Part shown: piece by piece, positions 5,830-14,200 of the stretch
How the letters are laid out: the number at the start of each line of letters is the position of its first letter
Numbering within the stretch: the stretch's first letter is position 1
IMG/VR virus record: IMGVR_UViG_3300009430_000010
Coordinates: 1 to 24,153 of that record
DNA length: 24,153 nt
Origin: a virus
Direction: 5' to 3' (one strand)
Notes under the pieces: model-generated
What the model saw: only the letters and a program-made list of their open reading frames with translations
The model's database searches: none
Told to the model about the DNA's origin: nothing
Made by a program: the position numbers and the translations under genes

Positions 5830-6089
5830 TCCTGACGTTTGCCAAGCTGCAGCGGATCTCCGGCCTCACCCGGCCGGTGGCCGTGAAGGCGTGGCTGAAG
5901 CGCCAGGGCGTGGCCTATCTGCGGGACGCCGAGGGCAGGCCGTTCACGACCCTTGATGCCATCAACCGCCGCTTGTACCGTGAAGAGGATGCCGGATTTG
6001 ACCTCTCCGACCCCGAAAGGCGTGTACCTGCGAAACGGCAGGTACTATCGCGTCGTCAGGAATCGCTGGATCGCGCTAACCCGTCGTGA
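5826..6089 (+). CDS. DUF4224-type excisionase-like protein
   Basis: The GTG overlaps the previous TGA. The first 55 residues match the DUF4224 pattern as I know it: VILTFAKLQRISGLTRPVAV, KAWLKRQGVAYLRDAEGRPF and TTLDAINRRL. This is a winged-helix-like fold that usually lies directly before a tyrosine integrase and is thought to act as an excisionase or directionality factor. Here it precedes int, supporting that job. Its last 34 codons overlap the integrase start in another frame. That tail (RRVPAKRQVLSRRQESLDRA) looks less conserved and may be an extension. Confidence 0.7.
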   Translation: MILTFAKLQRISGLTRPVAVKAWLKRQGVAYLRDAEGRPFTTLDAINRRLYREEDAGFDLSDPERRVPAKRQVLSRRQESLDRANPS

Positions 6090-6963
6090 CGAGGGCATTG
6101 CGGCCCTGCACCGCGCGCTGCGCGAGACGCCGATCGAGCGCGACCCCGAGACCGTGGGCGAGCTGCTGGCCCGCTATCTGCCGCAGGCCGAGATCAGCGC
6201 GACCACGCGCCGGGAGTACACCCGGATCATCGACTCACGCCTGATGCACCACTTCGGGCGGATGCGGATCGGCGCCGTGCGGCCGAACCTGGTCGCCGCC
6301 TACCTCGAGAAGCGCAAGCGCGACGGACACGGCCCGATGGGCAACCGCGAGCGGGCCGTGCTGTCGTCGGCGTTCGAGTTCGCCATGCGCAACAAGTGGG
6401 CGGAGTTCAATCCGTGCGTCGGCGTGCGGCGCAACAAAGAGCGCAGGCGGGAGCGGTACGTTACAGACGTGGAGTTCCTGGCGGCCTTCGAGGCTGCACC
6501 AGAACCGCTACAGGACGTGCTGGCGTTGGCCCTGCTGACGGGCGCCAGGCAGGGTGATCTGCGCAAGCTGCGCCGCGAGGATCTGCGGCCGGACGGGATT
6601 TACATGCTGGAGGGGAAGACCGAGAGCACGACCGGGAAGCGGCGACTGGTCGCCTGGTCGGATGCGTTGCGGTTCTTTGTGAGGCGGGCGCTCGAGCGGC
6701 AGGAGCGGATCGCGGCCAGGGAGCCAGACCCGCGGAAGCATCGGCAGCGTCGGACGGTGAGCGAGTACGTCCTGACGAATCGGTTCAACCGGCCCTGGAC
6801 GATGGGCGGGCTGCAGTCGGCGGTGAAGAGGATGCCGAAGGACTGGCACTTCCACGACATCCGGGCGAAGTCGGCGAGCGACGCCGGCCACAACATCCTC
6901 GGCCACGGTGCGCAGATGCTCGGCGTCTACGTCCGCGAGCGGAAGGTCGCGGCGCTCCGATGA
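5989..6963 (+). CDS. int: Tyrosine-recombinase integrase
   Basis: This 324-residue enzyme catalyses site-specific recombination between attP and the host attB. It has a SAM-like N-terminal core-binding region (VGELLARYLPQAEISATTRR to about residue 150) and a catalytic domain. Catalytic residues visible are R187 in LLTGARQGDL, a lysine in EGKTESTTGK (K210 or K217), H289 and R292 in FHDIRAKS, H306 in ILGHG and the nucleophile Y314 in LGVYVRER. The ATG at 5989 was chosen because SPTPKGVYLRNGRYYRV is the usual N-terminus; the frame is open 36 bases further upstream. The gene ends next to attP, as in lambda. Confidence 0.93.
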   Translation: MPDLTSPTPKGVYLRNGRYYRVVRNRWIALTRRDEGIAALHRALRETPIERDPETVGELLARYLPQAEISATTRREYTRIIDSRLMHHFGRMRIGAVRPNLVAAYLEKRKRDGHGPMGNRERAVLSSAFEFAMRNKWAEFNPCVGVRRNKERRRERYVTDVEFLAAFEAAPEPLQDVLALALLTGARQGDLRKLRREDLRPDGIYMLEGKTESTTGKRRLVAWSDALRFFVRRALERQERIAAREPDPRKHRQRRTVSEYVLTNRFNRPWTMGGLQSAVKRMPKDWHFHDIRAKSASDAGHNILGHGAQMLGVYVRERKVAALR

Positions 6964-7123
6964 TCTTAGAAGCGCCTTGGAGGCTTAGAAAGATCGCCTC
7001 GTAAGTGGTGGGCCGTGTAGGACTCGAACCTACGACCTACTGATTAAGAGTCTGGTGTTTGAAGGTCGCAAGCGGCTGATTCAACGCGGATTCCCATACC
7101 GCCATTCTTAGAAGACGGCCCAC
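6964..7123. other. attP region: tRNA-derived core with flanking arm-type repeats
   Basis: This gene-free stretch lies between int and the late operon. CTTAGAA occurs at 6965-6971, 6984-6990 and 7107-7113. The first and last are part of an identical nine-mer TCTTAGAAG (6964-6972 and 7106-7114). These are good candidates for integrase arm-binding sites. A nine-base inverted repeat, GTGGGCCGT at 7008-7016 and ACGGCCCAC at 7115-7123, brackets the core side. Phage genes on both sides imply an unrecombined attP. Confidence 0.8.
7007..7052 (-). other. Attachment core: 3' half of tRNA-Lys(CTT)
   Basis: On the minus strand the segment starts in the anticodon loop (GACTCTTAATCAG, anticodon CTT), runs through a complete T arm (GTAGG-TTCGAGT-CCTAC) and ends with the acceptor strand ACGGCCC followed by ACC. 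The 5' half of the tRNA (D arm and 5' anticodon stem) is absent, so it is not a functional tRNA gene. This is the classic core that restores the host tRNA on integration. The strand exchange point is probably in the anticodon arm. Confidence 0.85.
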
Positions 7124-7144
7124 TTCCGGCCCGCTGAGGTCGTG

Positions 7145-7354
7145 TTACGGCGCTGACGGTTTAGCGGCCTTCTTCGCCTCGATCAGCGCCTGCAACCGCG
7201 CCCGCGCGAGGTCGTCGGCCGCCACGATGACCGTCCACTCGGCGTCCGTGAGCTGCGTGCGCCCCTCGGCGTTCAGCCTGGCGATCAGCATCGAGATTTC
7301 CTGCGTGCGGGCCAGCAGCGCCAGCAGCAGTTCCAGGGCGGCGGTGACGCTCAT
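7145..7354 (-). CDS. Last late-operon gene, small helical protein, 69 aa
   Basis: The ATG overlaps the stop of the holin-like gene (ATGA). The protein reads MSVTAALELLLALLARTQEI at the start and RARLQALIEAKKAAKPSAP at the end, all helical. The first 17 residues are hydrophobic, but the protein is mostly amphipathic. By position it belongs to the lysis cassette. It has no family match that I can name. Confidence 0.6.
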   Translation of the reverse strand: MSVTAALELLLALLARTQEISMLIARLNAEGRTQLTDAEWTVIVAADDLARARLQALIEAKKAAKPSAP

Positions 7355-8004
7355 TTCACACCTCGGGCGTTCAGGTAGGCAACCAGCTGCTGCAGCACGT
7401 TCGTGGCGAGCGCCAGGCGGCCCTCGGCCGTGGTGACGTCCCCGGCGCCGGCGGCGAGCCGGGCCGAGTCGAGCAGCACGCGGGACTGGTCGGCCATAGC
7501 GAGCACCGCTTCGGCATCCTCGACGGTCAGGCTGCCCGCCTCGAGCGCGTTGGCGGCCGAGTCCAGGACGGCCGTGTGCGAGCTGTAGGCGTAGGCGAGC
7601 TGCTGGTCGAAGTTCTTGGCCGGCTGGACACCGATCGGCGCACAGGCGCCCGCCAGCAGCGCCACGGACGGCACCGCGAGCGCGAGCAGGATGCCCAGCA
7701 TCGACGCCCGGACGAAGCCGGACTGGTTCGGGTTGGCGGTCGGGTGGCTCTGCTCGACCATCGCTTCAGCCTGGCGCTTCATCGCCCGCTCGGTGATCGG
7801 CGGATTGGCCCGGTTCGCCCTGGCCCAGGCGGCATAGGCCGTCGCGGCGATCGCGACCACCTGCAGCAGCGCGTCCACGGCGAGCGTGGCGGCCCCGTCG
7901 GGCAGCTGCTCGGCGACGCCGGTCCAGACGATCAGCTGCGACACCAGCGCCACGAGCAGCGCCCGCAGCGTGGTGCTCTGATACCAGGGTATTTTGTCCA
8001 TCAA
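7351..8004 (-). CDS. Holin-like membrane protein with internal lipobox
   Basis: The 217-residue ORF has two hydrophobic regions. The first, in residues 13-60 (LRALLVALVSQLIVWTGVAE, then LLQVVAIAATAYAAWARA), has two likely membrane helices like a small phage holin. The second, residues 102-120 (MLGILLALAVPSVALLAGA), ends in a good lipobox with C121 (LAGAC). A soluble helical domain follows. It lies directly after the endolysin, so a role in lysis (holin, possibly with a spanin-like lipoprotein part) is likely. One ORF could be a fusion of two lysis genes or could use an internal start. The start ATG is one of two adjacent Met codons. Confidence 0.6.
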   Translation of the reverse strand: MMDKIPWYQSTTLRALLVALVSQLIVWTGVAEQLPDGAATLAVDALLQVVAIAATAYAAWARANRANPPITERAMKRQAEAMVEQSHPTANPNQSGFVRASMLGILLALAVPSVALLAGACAPIGVQPAKNFDQQLAYAYSSHTAVLDSAANALEAGSLTVEDAEAVLAMADQSRVLLDSARLAAGAGDVTTAEGRLALATNVLQQLVAYLNARGVK

Positions 8005-8024
8005 TTCGGTCCTCCGGCGATTGG

Positions 8025-8651
8025 TCAGACATAGCGGCGCCCGTTATCGGCGAACGCCTCGAGTGCACGGGCCAGATAGCGACGTCGATCGTCGATCCCC
8101 GTCAGCCCGCCGTTGATGCGGCGCGTCACGGCCTCAAACTCGCCCCTGTCGGCGAGCTCGTTGAGCCCGCTGCTCTGCCAGAACCAGCAGGCCACCGGGG
8201 CGCCCAGGTGGGGCTGCAGCAGGTCGTGCGGATAGCGATCGAGCGGATAGCCGATCGCCTGGCCGGCGCGCGCGTAGTTGCGCCGGCCCGTCAGCTGGAT
8301 GCAGCCGCGCCCGCGATACCGCCAGCCATCGCCGCTCGCCTCGTTGGAGTTGCCGAGGCGATTTGCATAGACGTGATTGGCCAGCCGCTCGGGGTTGCGG
8401 GCGTAGGGGACGGCCGCGGCCCAGCTGCGAAACCGCGACGGCCAGGTGCGCATCAGCGCCTCGACGCTGTAGTTCAGCCGCTCCTCGAACACCGTGAAGC
8501 CGGCCGACTCGTGCGCGCACTGCGCGAGGAACATCGCCGCCCGCGGGCCCGCCGTGATGTCGTAGCAAGGCAGGACGCGCGCCAGTTCCTCTGCCCACGC
8601 CGCGACCCCCCGCGGCGCAATGGCGAGGATCTGCGCGGCCGAGACGGCCAC
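8025..8651 (-). CDS. GH19 chitinase-like endolysin
   Basis: This 208-residue lysozyme-like enzyme is expected to cut the glycan strands of peptidoglycan at lysis. It has the GH19 signatures: AHESAGF with the general acid E48, FEERLNYS with the likely second catalytic glutamate E57, and YRGRGCIQLTGRRNY (residues 112-126), the substrate-binding block of the family. There is no signal peptide or membrane anchor, so export depends on a holin; the holin-like gene is the next gene in the operon, 20 bases away. Length fits single-domain phage GH19 endolysins. Confidence 0.9.
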   Translation of the reverse strand: MAVSAAQILAIAPRGVAAWAEELARVLPCYDITAGPRAAMFLAQCAHESAGFTVFEERLNYSVEALMRTWPSRFRSWAAAVPYARNPERLANHVYANRLGNSNEASGDGWRYRGRGCIQLTGRRNYARAGQAIGYPLDRYPHDLLQPHLGAPVACWFWQSSGLNELADRGEFEAVTRRINGGLTGIDDRRRYLARALEAFADNGRRYV

Positions 8652-8692
8652 GCGCTAGCCGTCCGGGATTGCCGCGATGCAGGCGGGGCGCG

Positions 8693-9439
8693 TCATGTCG
8701 CAATCACTAACTGCCCTCCCGGAACAAAAGGAGGATTGTCGTCGTCGCTCGTCAGTACCACGAGTCCGAGCGCTGTGACGCGCGCCGACGGCGCGTTGCT
8801 TGAATCATCGTATAGTCCAATGGTGAATGCGCCCCACTGCTCCGTCGCAACCGTGAATGCGTCGGGGTCGAGCGTGGCTGCGGCGAGCGCCCTATCGGCG
8901 ATTGAAGTCGAAACACTACTGGTGCCGGGGGCCGTCTCAGTCGTCAAGTTGGCAAAATCGGTGGGCGCAGCGCTCGGAACGACTGTTGAGTCGCCAACAC
9001 GCGCAGCGATCCACAGCACTTCGGGCGTCGGCGAGCCGACCGACAACGCGAGACTAGGCGGATTGCTGTTGGTGCTATTGCCAGAAGCGGTTGCCGCCTG
9101 AATACACGCTGCATCCGCAGATACGCGAAACGAAACCCACGACGATTGCTCCACGGCTTCGCTAATGATGCGCAGCGCGTCCGCGCCTCCACCCTCGGCG
9201 ATTTTCGTCAACACCATTCCGCGATAGGTGGACAAGTCGCTGCGCTGAGTTACGAGCCGCCAGTTATTACCCGAATACCATTTATCCAGAAACGCATAGT
9301 CGCCACCGTCAACGCCAAACATCACCACTAATCGCTCGCCCGCCACGATGTCGTCGGGCAGCGTGACGACGTGAAAGCAGGAGTTCGTCGTTCCGCTGTT
9401 GCCGGTCTTGCGCGTGCCATTGATCGTTGGGGCTGCCAT
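8693..9439 (-). CDS. Putative tail surface protein, 248 aa
   Basis: This beta-rich protein starts MAAPTINGTRKTGNSGTTNS and is rich in Ser, Thr, Ala and Gly. It resembles phage or host-surface proteins that build beta-sandwich folds (VVTLPDDIVAGERLVVMFGV, WGAFTIGLYDDSSNAPSARV). I do not recognise a named family. The ATG at 9439 follows the upstream stop by one base; a longer frame to 9472 would overlap that gene. It is the last structural gene before the endolysin. A receptor-binding or decoration role is inferred from position. Its base composition is visibly less GC-rich than the head and early genes. Confidence 0.65.
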   Translation of the reverse strand: MAAPTINGTRKTGNSGTTNSCFHVVTLPDDIVAGERLVVMFGVDGGDYAFLDKWYSGNNWRLVTQRSDLSTYRGMVLTKIAEGGGADALRIISEAVEQSSWVSFRVSADAACIQAATASGNSTNSNPPSLALSVGSPTPEVLWIAARVGDSTVVPSAAPTDFANLTTETAPGTSSVSTSIADRALAAATLDPDAFTVATEQWGAFTIGLYDDSSNAPSARVTALGLVVLTSDDDNPPFVPGGQLVIAT

Positions 9440-9440
9440 A

Positions 9441-10526
9441 TCAAAGGCTCTCCAGCCCGAGCGACAACGCATTTATCACGTTGCGCGTCCACGGCGTTTC
9501 AGGCGACCCGCTGACAAAGTCAGCGTCGTATTGCGCAATGCGCTCAATGTAGGCTCCGCTCGCCACGAACTGCGGCAATGGAAAATCCGTCGCTGCATAG
9601 CGCAGGAACGCGCGGTATGGCCCTTCGGCAACGTCGTGAAGCACGCTAACCGCCGCGACGCGCACGCCGAAAATGCTTGTCGGATAATGCGGAAGGTTCG
9701 GCATTGCATAGCAGTCCATTTGGCCCGCAGCAGTCGAGCGGACGTATGTCGTGTCGGCGTCGTTTTGCTGCTCGTCTACCAGTGCGTAGTTATTGGTGGA
9801 GTTGCCATCGCTGCCTGTCCACTCGGATGCGTCCTCGTCGCTAACCGGCGCGAGCGTGACGACGCGACACGGGCCGAGGAAATCGTTGTTCTCGGTGCCC
9901 GTATCGTCGCAGATATAAACATCGTCAAAGGTCGCCGTCTGCGGATACCACGCGACGTTCGTGCCGAGCGTCACCACGTTGCACTCCGCGACGGTGCCCC
10001 CAAGCGTGTCAACGCCAGTCGCGGCGCTGTCCGTCACGCCATCGACGCGTACCTCAAACGAACCGCTGGCAGAAATCTCAACCTTGACCTCGATGTAATA
10101 CCAAGTGTCGTTCGCCAGCGTGACGTTCCCGGCAGTCGGCGATCCGTAGGGAGTGCCCGCTGCGTCTGCCATCCCGAGCTTACCGTCTGGATATATCAGC
10201 AGCGAGCAATGTAGCTGCGCTGGCGAGTGCAGGAAGCGCACGACTCTGCTGGCTGCGCTGTCGGGCGCGCTGATTTTGAACCCAAATCCACAGATTACGG
10301 TCGTGCTAGGCGGGATGATTTTGCGCAGCCCGGCTTCAGTGCCCGACGAGCCGCCATTGAACTGCAGCGCCTTGCCGATCCCGTCGCGCCCGGTGACTGA
10401 CGAACTGTTGTAATAAATTTCGGAACAGTCCCACGGCGATGCACTGTAGCCAGAACTAAGCGTGGTGTCATAGCCTTCGCCCGACACTGTTTTCGAAAGT
10501 TCGAAGCCATCAAAGAAAAGCAGCAT
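9441..10526 (-). CDS. LamG/concanavalin-like tail surface protein, 361 aa
   Basis: It starts MLLFFDGFELSKTVSGEGYD and keeps the sequence style of phage lectin-like proteins. There is an N-terminal 'F-D-G-F-E' opening, then GRDGIGKALQFNGGSS, GFGFKISAPDSAASRVVRFL, NDTWYYIEVKVEISASGSFE and ATFDDVYICDDTG, as in concanavalin A/LamG jelly-roll domains over residues 1-220. The C-terminal part (TYVRSTAAGQMDCYAMPNLP, AYIERIAQYDADFVSGSPET) is also common in such phage proteins. It probably sits on the tail tip or fibre and binds sugars or the host surface. The start is clear; the next gene begins one base after its stop. Confidence 0.75.
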   Translation of the reverse strand: MLLFFDGFELSKTVSGEGYDTTLSSGYSASPWDCSEIYYNSSSVTGRDGIGKALQFNGGSSGTEAGLRKIIPPSTTVICGFGFKISAPDSAASRVVRFLHSPAQLHCSLLIYPDGKLGMADAAGTPYGSPTAGNVTLANDTWYYIEVKVEISASGSFEVRVDGVTDSAATGVDTLGGTVAECNVVTLGTNVAWYPQTATFDDVYICDDTGTENNDFLGPCRVVTLAPVSDEDASEWTGSDGNSTNNYALVDEQQNDADTTYVRSTAAGQMDCYAMPNLPHYPTSIFGVRVAAVSVLHDVAEGPYRAFLRYAATDFPLPQFVASGAYIERIAQYDADFVSGSPETPWTRNVINALSLGLESL

Positions 10527-10532
10527 GGCGCG

Positions 10533-11258
10533 TTACCTCGTGCCAGCGAGTCCGAACCCGATGTCTGCGAGCGTCGCGTCGGGCGAAGCCGGAGCGACCA
10601 CCGTCAACACGTCGCCCGCACTGAAGGTCGTCTCACTCGCCATTGTGAAGCTCGCCACGTTGTTTGGAGAGCCGGTATTGAAAACCATCGTGCCAACTTG
10701 ACTGCCGTTCTTTCGGATCGAAAACGTCGCCGTAGCAGTTGCGCCGGTGTCCGCCGTGCCGCACGAGCCGATAAGCCCTGCGGGAAAAACAACTGCACGC
10801 GGGAACGGGTAGCGCATCAGCACTGCACTCGCGGTCGGCGAGCCGGGATACGATGCGCCCACGTCATACGGGTCGGCTCCTCCCGACGGGGATGCGCTCA
10901 GTCCGAGGCGATACAGTCCGTTGGCGCTGCCGTCCGTGTGGAACACCGCCGATTGTCCCGCCGTCACGTCAATGCTCGTCGAACCGCACTCGACGCTGAC
11001 CGTGCCGGTGCCCTCGTTGACGACGCCGAACGGACGCGCTATCGCAGGCACCGTGAGCGTGCGCGCGACCGAATGACCCGTGCAGACGAACGTAAACGCT
11101 TCGCGGAACTCGGCATCCGTCAGCGTCTCATCGGCAGAAGTCAGGTCAACAGCAAGCGTCGCAGTCAACGCGAGGTCGAGATAGTCGTCCGCATCGTTGC
11201 TGGTCTGATATTTCTGCGCTTGATTCGCTGCGATCTGCGGAAGGTTGAGATTTCCCAT
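10533..11258 (-). CDS. Tail fibre-like protein with DUF2793-like N-terminus, 241 aa
   Basis: The ATG has a good Shine-Dalgarno (GGAG, five bases upstream). The N-terminus MGNLNLPQIAANQAQKYQTS resembles the 'L-P-x-I-A-x-x-Q-A-Q-K' opening of DUF2793 phage proteins, an attachment motif used in fibres. A Ser/Thr-rich middle (VSVECGSTSIDVTAGQSAVF) follows, then a C-terminal beta domain with FSIRKNGSQVGTMVF and FSAGDVLTVVAPASPDATLA, typical of small phage fibre head domains. The gene follows the tail hub gene, as expected for a hub-attached fibre. Ligand unknown. Confidence 0.7.
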   Translation of the reverse strand: MGNLNLPQIAANQAQKYQTSNDADDYLDLALTATLAVDLTSADETLTDAEFREAFTFVCTGHSVARTLTVPAIARPFGVVNEGTGTVSVECGSTSIDVTAGQSAVFHTDGSANGLYRLGLSASPSGGADPYDVGASYPGSPTASAVLMRYPFPRAVVFPAGLIGSCGTADTGATATATFSIRKNGSQVGTMVFNTGSPNNVASFTMASETTFSAGDVLTVVAPASPDATLADIGFGLAGTR

Positions 11259-11268
11259 CGTTGCTCCG

Positions 11269-14200
11269 TTATGCGCGCCCCGGCACGTCGCACGTTATCA
11301 CTTCGCCGAACCCGCGCCCGACTTGCGCGCTGAGTTGATACACGCAGAAGGTAAGCGAGTCGGGCATCCCGCCGAAATCGCTGCTCATTTGCGCGGCTGT
11401 ATAGGTGACGGCAGTCGTGCCGCCCGCGCTTAAGGTTCGCACGACCGCCGTGCCGCCCGCGTTATAGATGTCCACCTCATAGCGCTCGCTGTCCTCTGCC
11501 AGCGGCACGTCCTCGCCGCCGTCTAGCCACTCGCCATTGATGCGCGTGCGCCGCACCCACGACAGCACGAGGTCGCTGCCACTGACAACAATTTCCTGCT
11601 GGCACGGTGCGTATGGCATCAAGTCGCGCCCGTTTGCCTGCAGCGCAGTGCCGGTGCCCGAGTCCACCATTCCGCCAATCGTCACTGCGCGGTAGTAACG
11701 ATCCGAGCCAAGCTGAGACAGCGGCACCGTGACCGTAGCGACCGAGGCAATCGTTGGCACGATGAACAGGTCGGCATTGCTATGCCCGCCCATCATCGTG
11801 TCCGTGCCGCGTCGCCCACGCAGCAAGTGCGACAGCCGAAACTGCTGCGCGCCAATTTGCTCCACGTCGCGGTACTGGATGACCTCCACGTCGCCGGTCA
11901 ACTGATTGATGAGCAGCGCGGGATTGGCACCGTTCAGCAGTTGCAGATCGGTCACGGATTCAAGCGTCGCGGCTCCACGCGCAAGGCTGACCGTCAACGT
12001 GTTGTCCCTATCCGTCAACCACGCGCTGACAGGTGCTTCCAGCACGGTCGTCGCGCGCCCCCACGTTGGCGCAGCAGACACAATCGCGCCTTCCACCCAC
12101 GAGTTTGCATCCGACGAAACATAGATGACTGCGCCCTGCCAGTAACCGATGGTCAGCCCCGGCGATGCGGCAACGTAGAGCTTGGAGGACGTGCGCCCCG
12201 TATCGTCAGTGTCCAGCAGCAGCGGCGCGTCGATCAGCAGCAGTTGCGAGGGCGCAGACTGCGGCACGAGCAGGTTCTGTGCATAGCCGCCACCGACGCC
12301 AACCTCTGCCTGCGTCACGGACTGCTGCGAATAGATTGCGGCATCCTCGGTTATCAATCGCGCTTCGATAGACAGGTCTGCGCCGAGGTCTGCCTGCACG
12401 ATGCGCGCTTCCCATACCGTGCCGTCATTCATGTTGACGTTGACCACGTCCAGCGGGTCGTAGCGCAGGAACGTCCACGGCAGCTTGACCGTCAGCGACG
12501 TGCGCCCGATCCATGCCTCGTACAGCAGCCACTCGCAACGCTGTTTGACCTCAACGGCACGGAACACCACCGGCACGTCATGCGCGACATGGCGATCCGA
12601 CTCCATCGCACGCACGGGCGCAGACGGGCGGGCGGCATACTGCGCGCCGCTTTCGTAGTCGCGGTCCTTTTCGTAATAGCGCACCGTCACGCGCTGCGGC
12701 AGTTCCTTGTCGGGCGTGCGCTGCTCAATCAGCACCGCGCCCGTCTCGTCATTCAGCACCGCCAGCGCGTCCTGCGTGATCGTCACAATGGACGCCGCTC
12801 CGCGCTTCGGAAACTTGAGTGACCAATCAGACTCGACGCCATCGAACTGATACGCGATTGCCAGCGGCTCAATCGCAGCGCGGGCCGACATGACTTGATC
12901 AACGTGATAGCCAAGCACGAGGTCGGTCAACTGGCTCACGTCCAAGTCGTCGGCGTCGTAGCCTGCTCGCAGGCACTCGTTCTGCACGATTTCCCACAGG
13001 TACACGCCATCGCCACTCTTGCGGTTGAGCAGCACGATATACGGCTCGGGACCAGCGCCTCCGGTGAGGATCGCATCGCGCTGCGAATCGTAGAGTGCAG
13101 ATGCGTCCCACGAAATAACGCCATAATCCACAACACTCTGCAGCCACAGTTCATGCTGGATGATTTCGCCATTGATGGTGTCGATGTATGTGACACTGGC
13201 TGCATCAATCGGCCCCGGCACGTCTGCCGACGATGACGTATAGGCGAACACACCATTATTGATTCGCGCCTCGCCCCAATGAGTTGAGGTCACTGGATAC
13301 TCGGGCACATTGACCGCCCACAGGATCGCGCCCGTATAGGGGTCGAGCTTAACGAGGAAATCATAATTGGGATCGCTCGTGCGCGATCCCGTGACGGTCA
13401 GGAATACCATCGGCTCGCCCTTGGTGCGCTCTCCTATCGGCGAACCGGGAATCAGCACTTGCGTGCCGTCGAACACGACGCCGCGCACGGTTTCGAACCG
13501 AGTCGGCATGAATTGCGGCGAGCCGGGAATATATGGAGCCAAGTCCTGCGGATAGACAGTGAAAGTGAGCCACTGATCGCTGTCCGGTTCCGGCATCAGC
13601 GGCGAGCCGCCATACATGAACTGCTGCTGCCCGTTGCTCAGTCGCACGCGATGCAAATAGAACGGGCGAGAATCTGCCGTGGGATGCGGGCTTCCAAGCG
13701 TCAACGGGCCGTCGAGCAGCCATGCCTCGCAAATATCCGCATCGTGATAGCCACGAGCGATGCGAGCGTTTCCGTTGCCGCCATAGCCTTGATACACGGC
13801 ATCGACAGTGCCGACCCAATCGCCAGTGGCGCCCGCATAGATAACGAAATCGCCAGCATAAAACGGCGCAGTAATGAGGAAGCGAGACGGTATCGTATAT
13901 GGCGTTGGATCGGTGCCAATCTCAAGCATGACTGTTGGAAAATACCGATGCAGATTGGTCGAGCCGGATCGCGCTTTGGTCCATATCAGCGATTGCGTCA
14001 GCGGGTCGATTTTCCAGATGTACCACCGATCTGCGACAAAGTCGGCAAGCGTTTCGCCAAACTGCGAAGCATAAATGTACCCGTCGAGTCCAAGGTGAAA
14101 CGCATATAGAACATGCTGGATGTCGAAGCCTGCGCCTTCGTCTCGATACGGCGTGCCGGTCGTTGCGTCCTTGATATAGAACTCGCCAACCTGTCGATTA

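Noticed and set aside
7009-7121. A complete, intron-bearing or long-arm tRNA-Lys gene
   Set aside because: The two acceptor strands pair, but the 113-nt span has no credible D arm and the 5' anticodon stem does not match. An attP core is the simpler reading.
6964-7144. Intrinsic terminator between int and the late operon
   Set aside because: Short GC inverted segments exist, but none is followed by a T-run on either strand.
11782-12822. 346-codon plus-strand open frame opposite the tail hub gene
   Set aside because: Antisense shadow of a conserved 1255-residue protein; no family features or start context.
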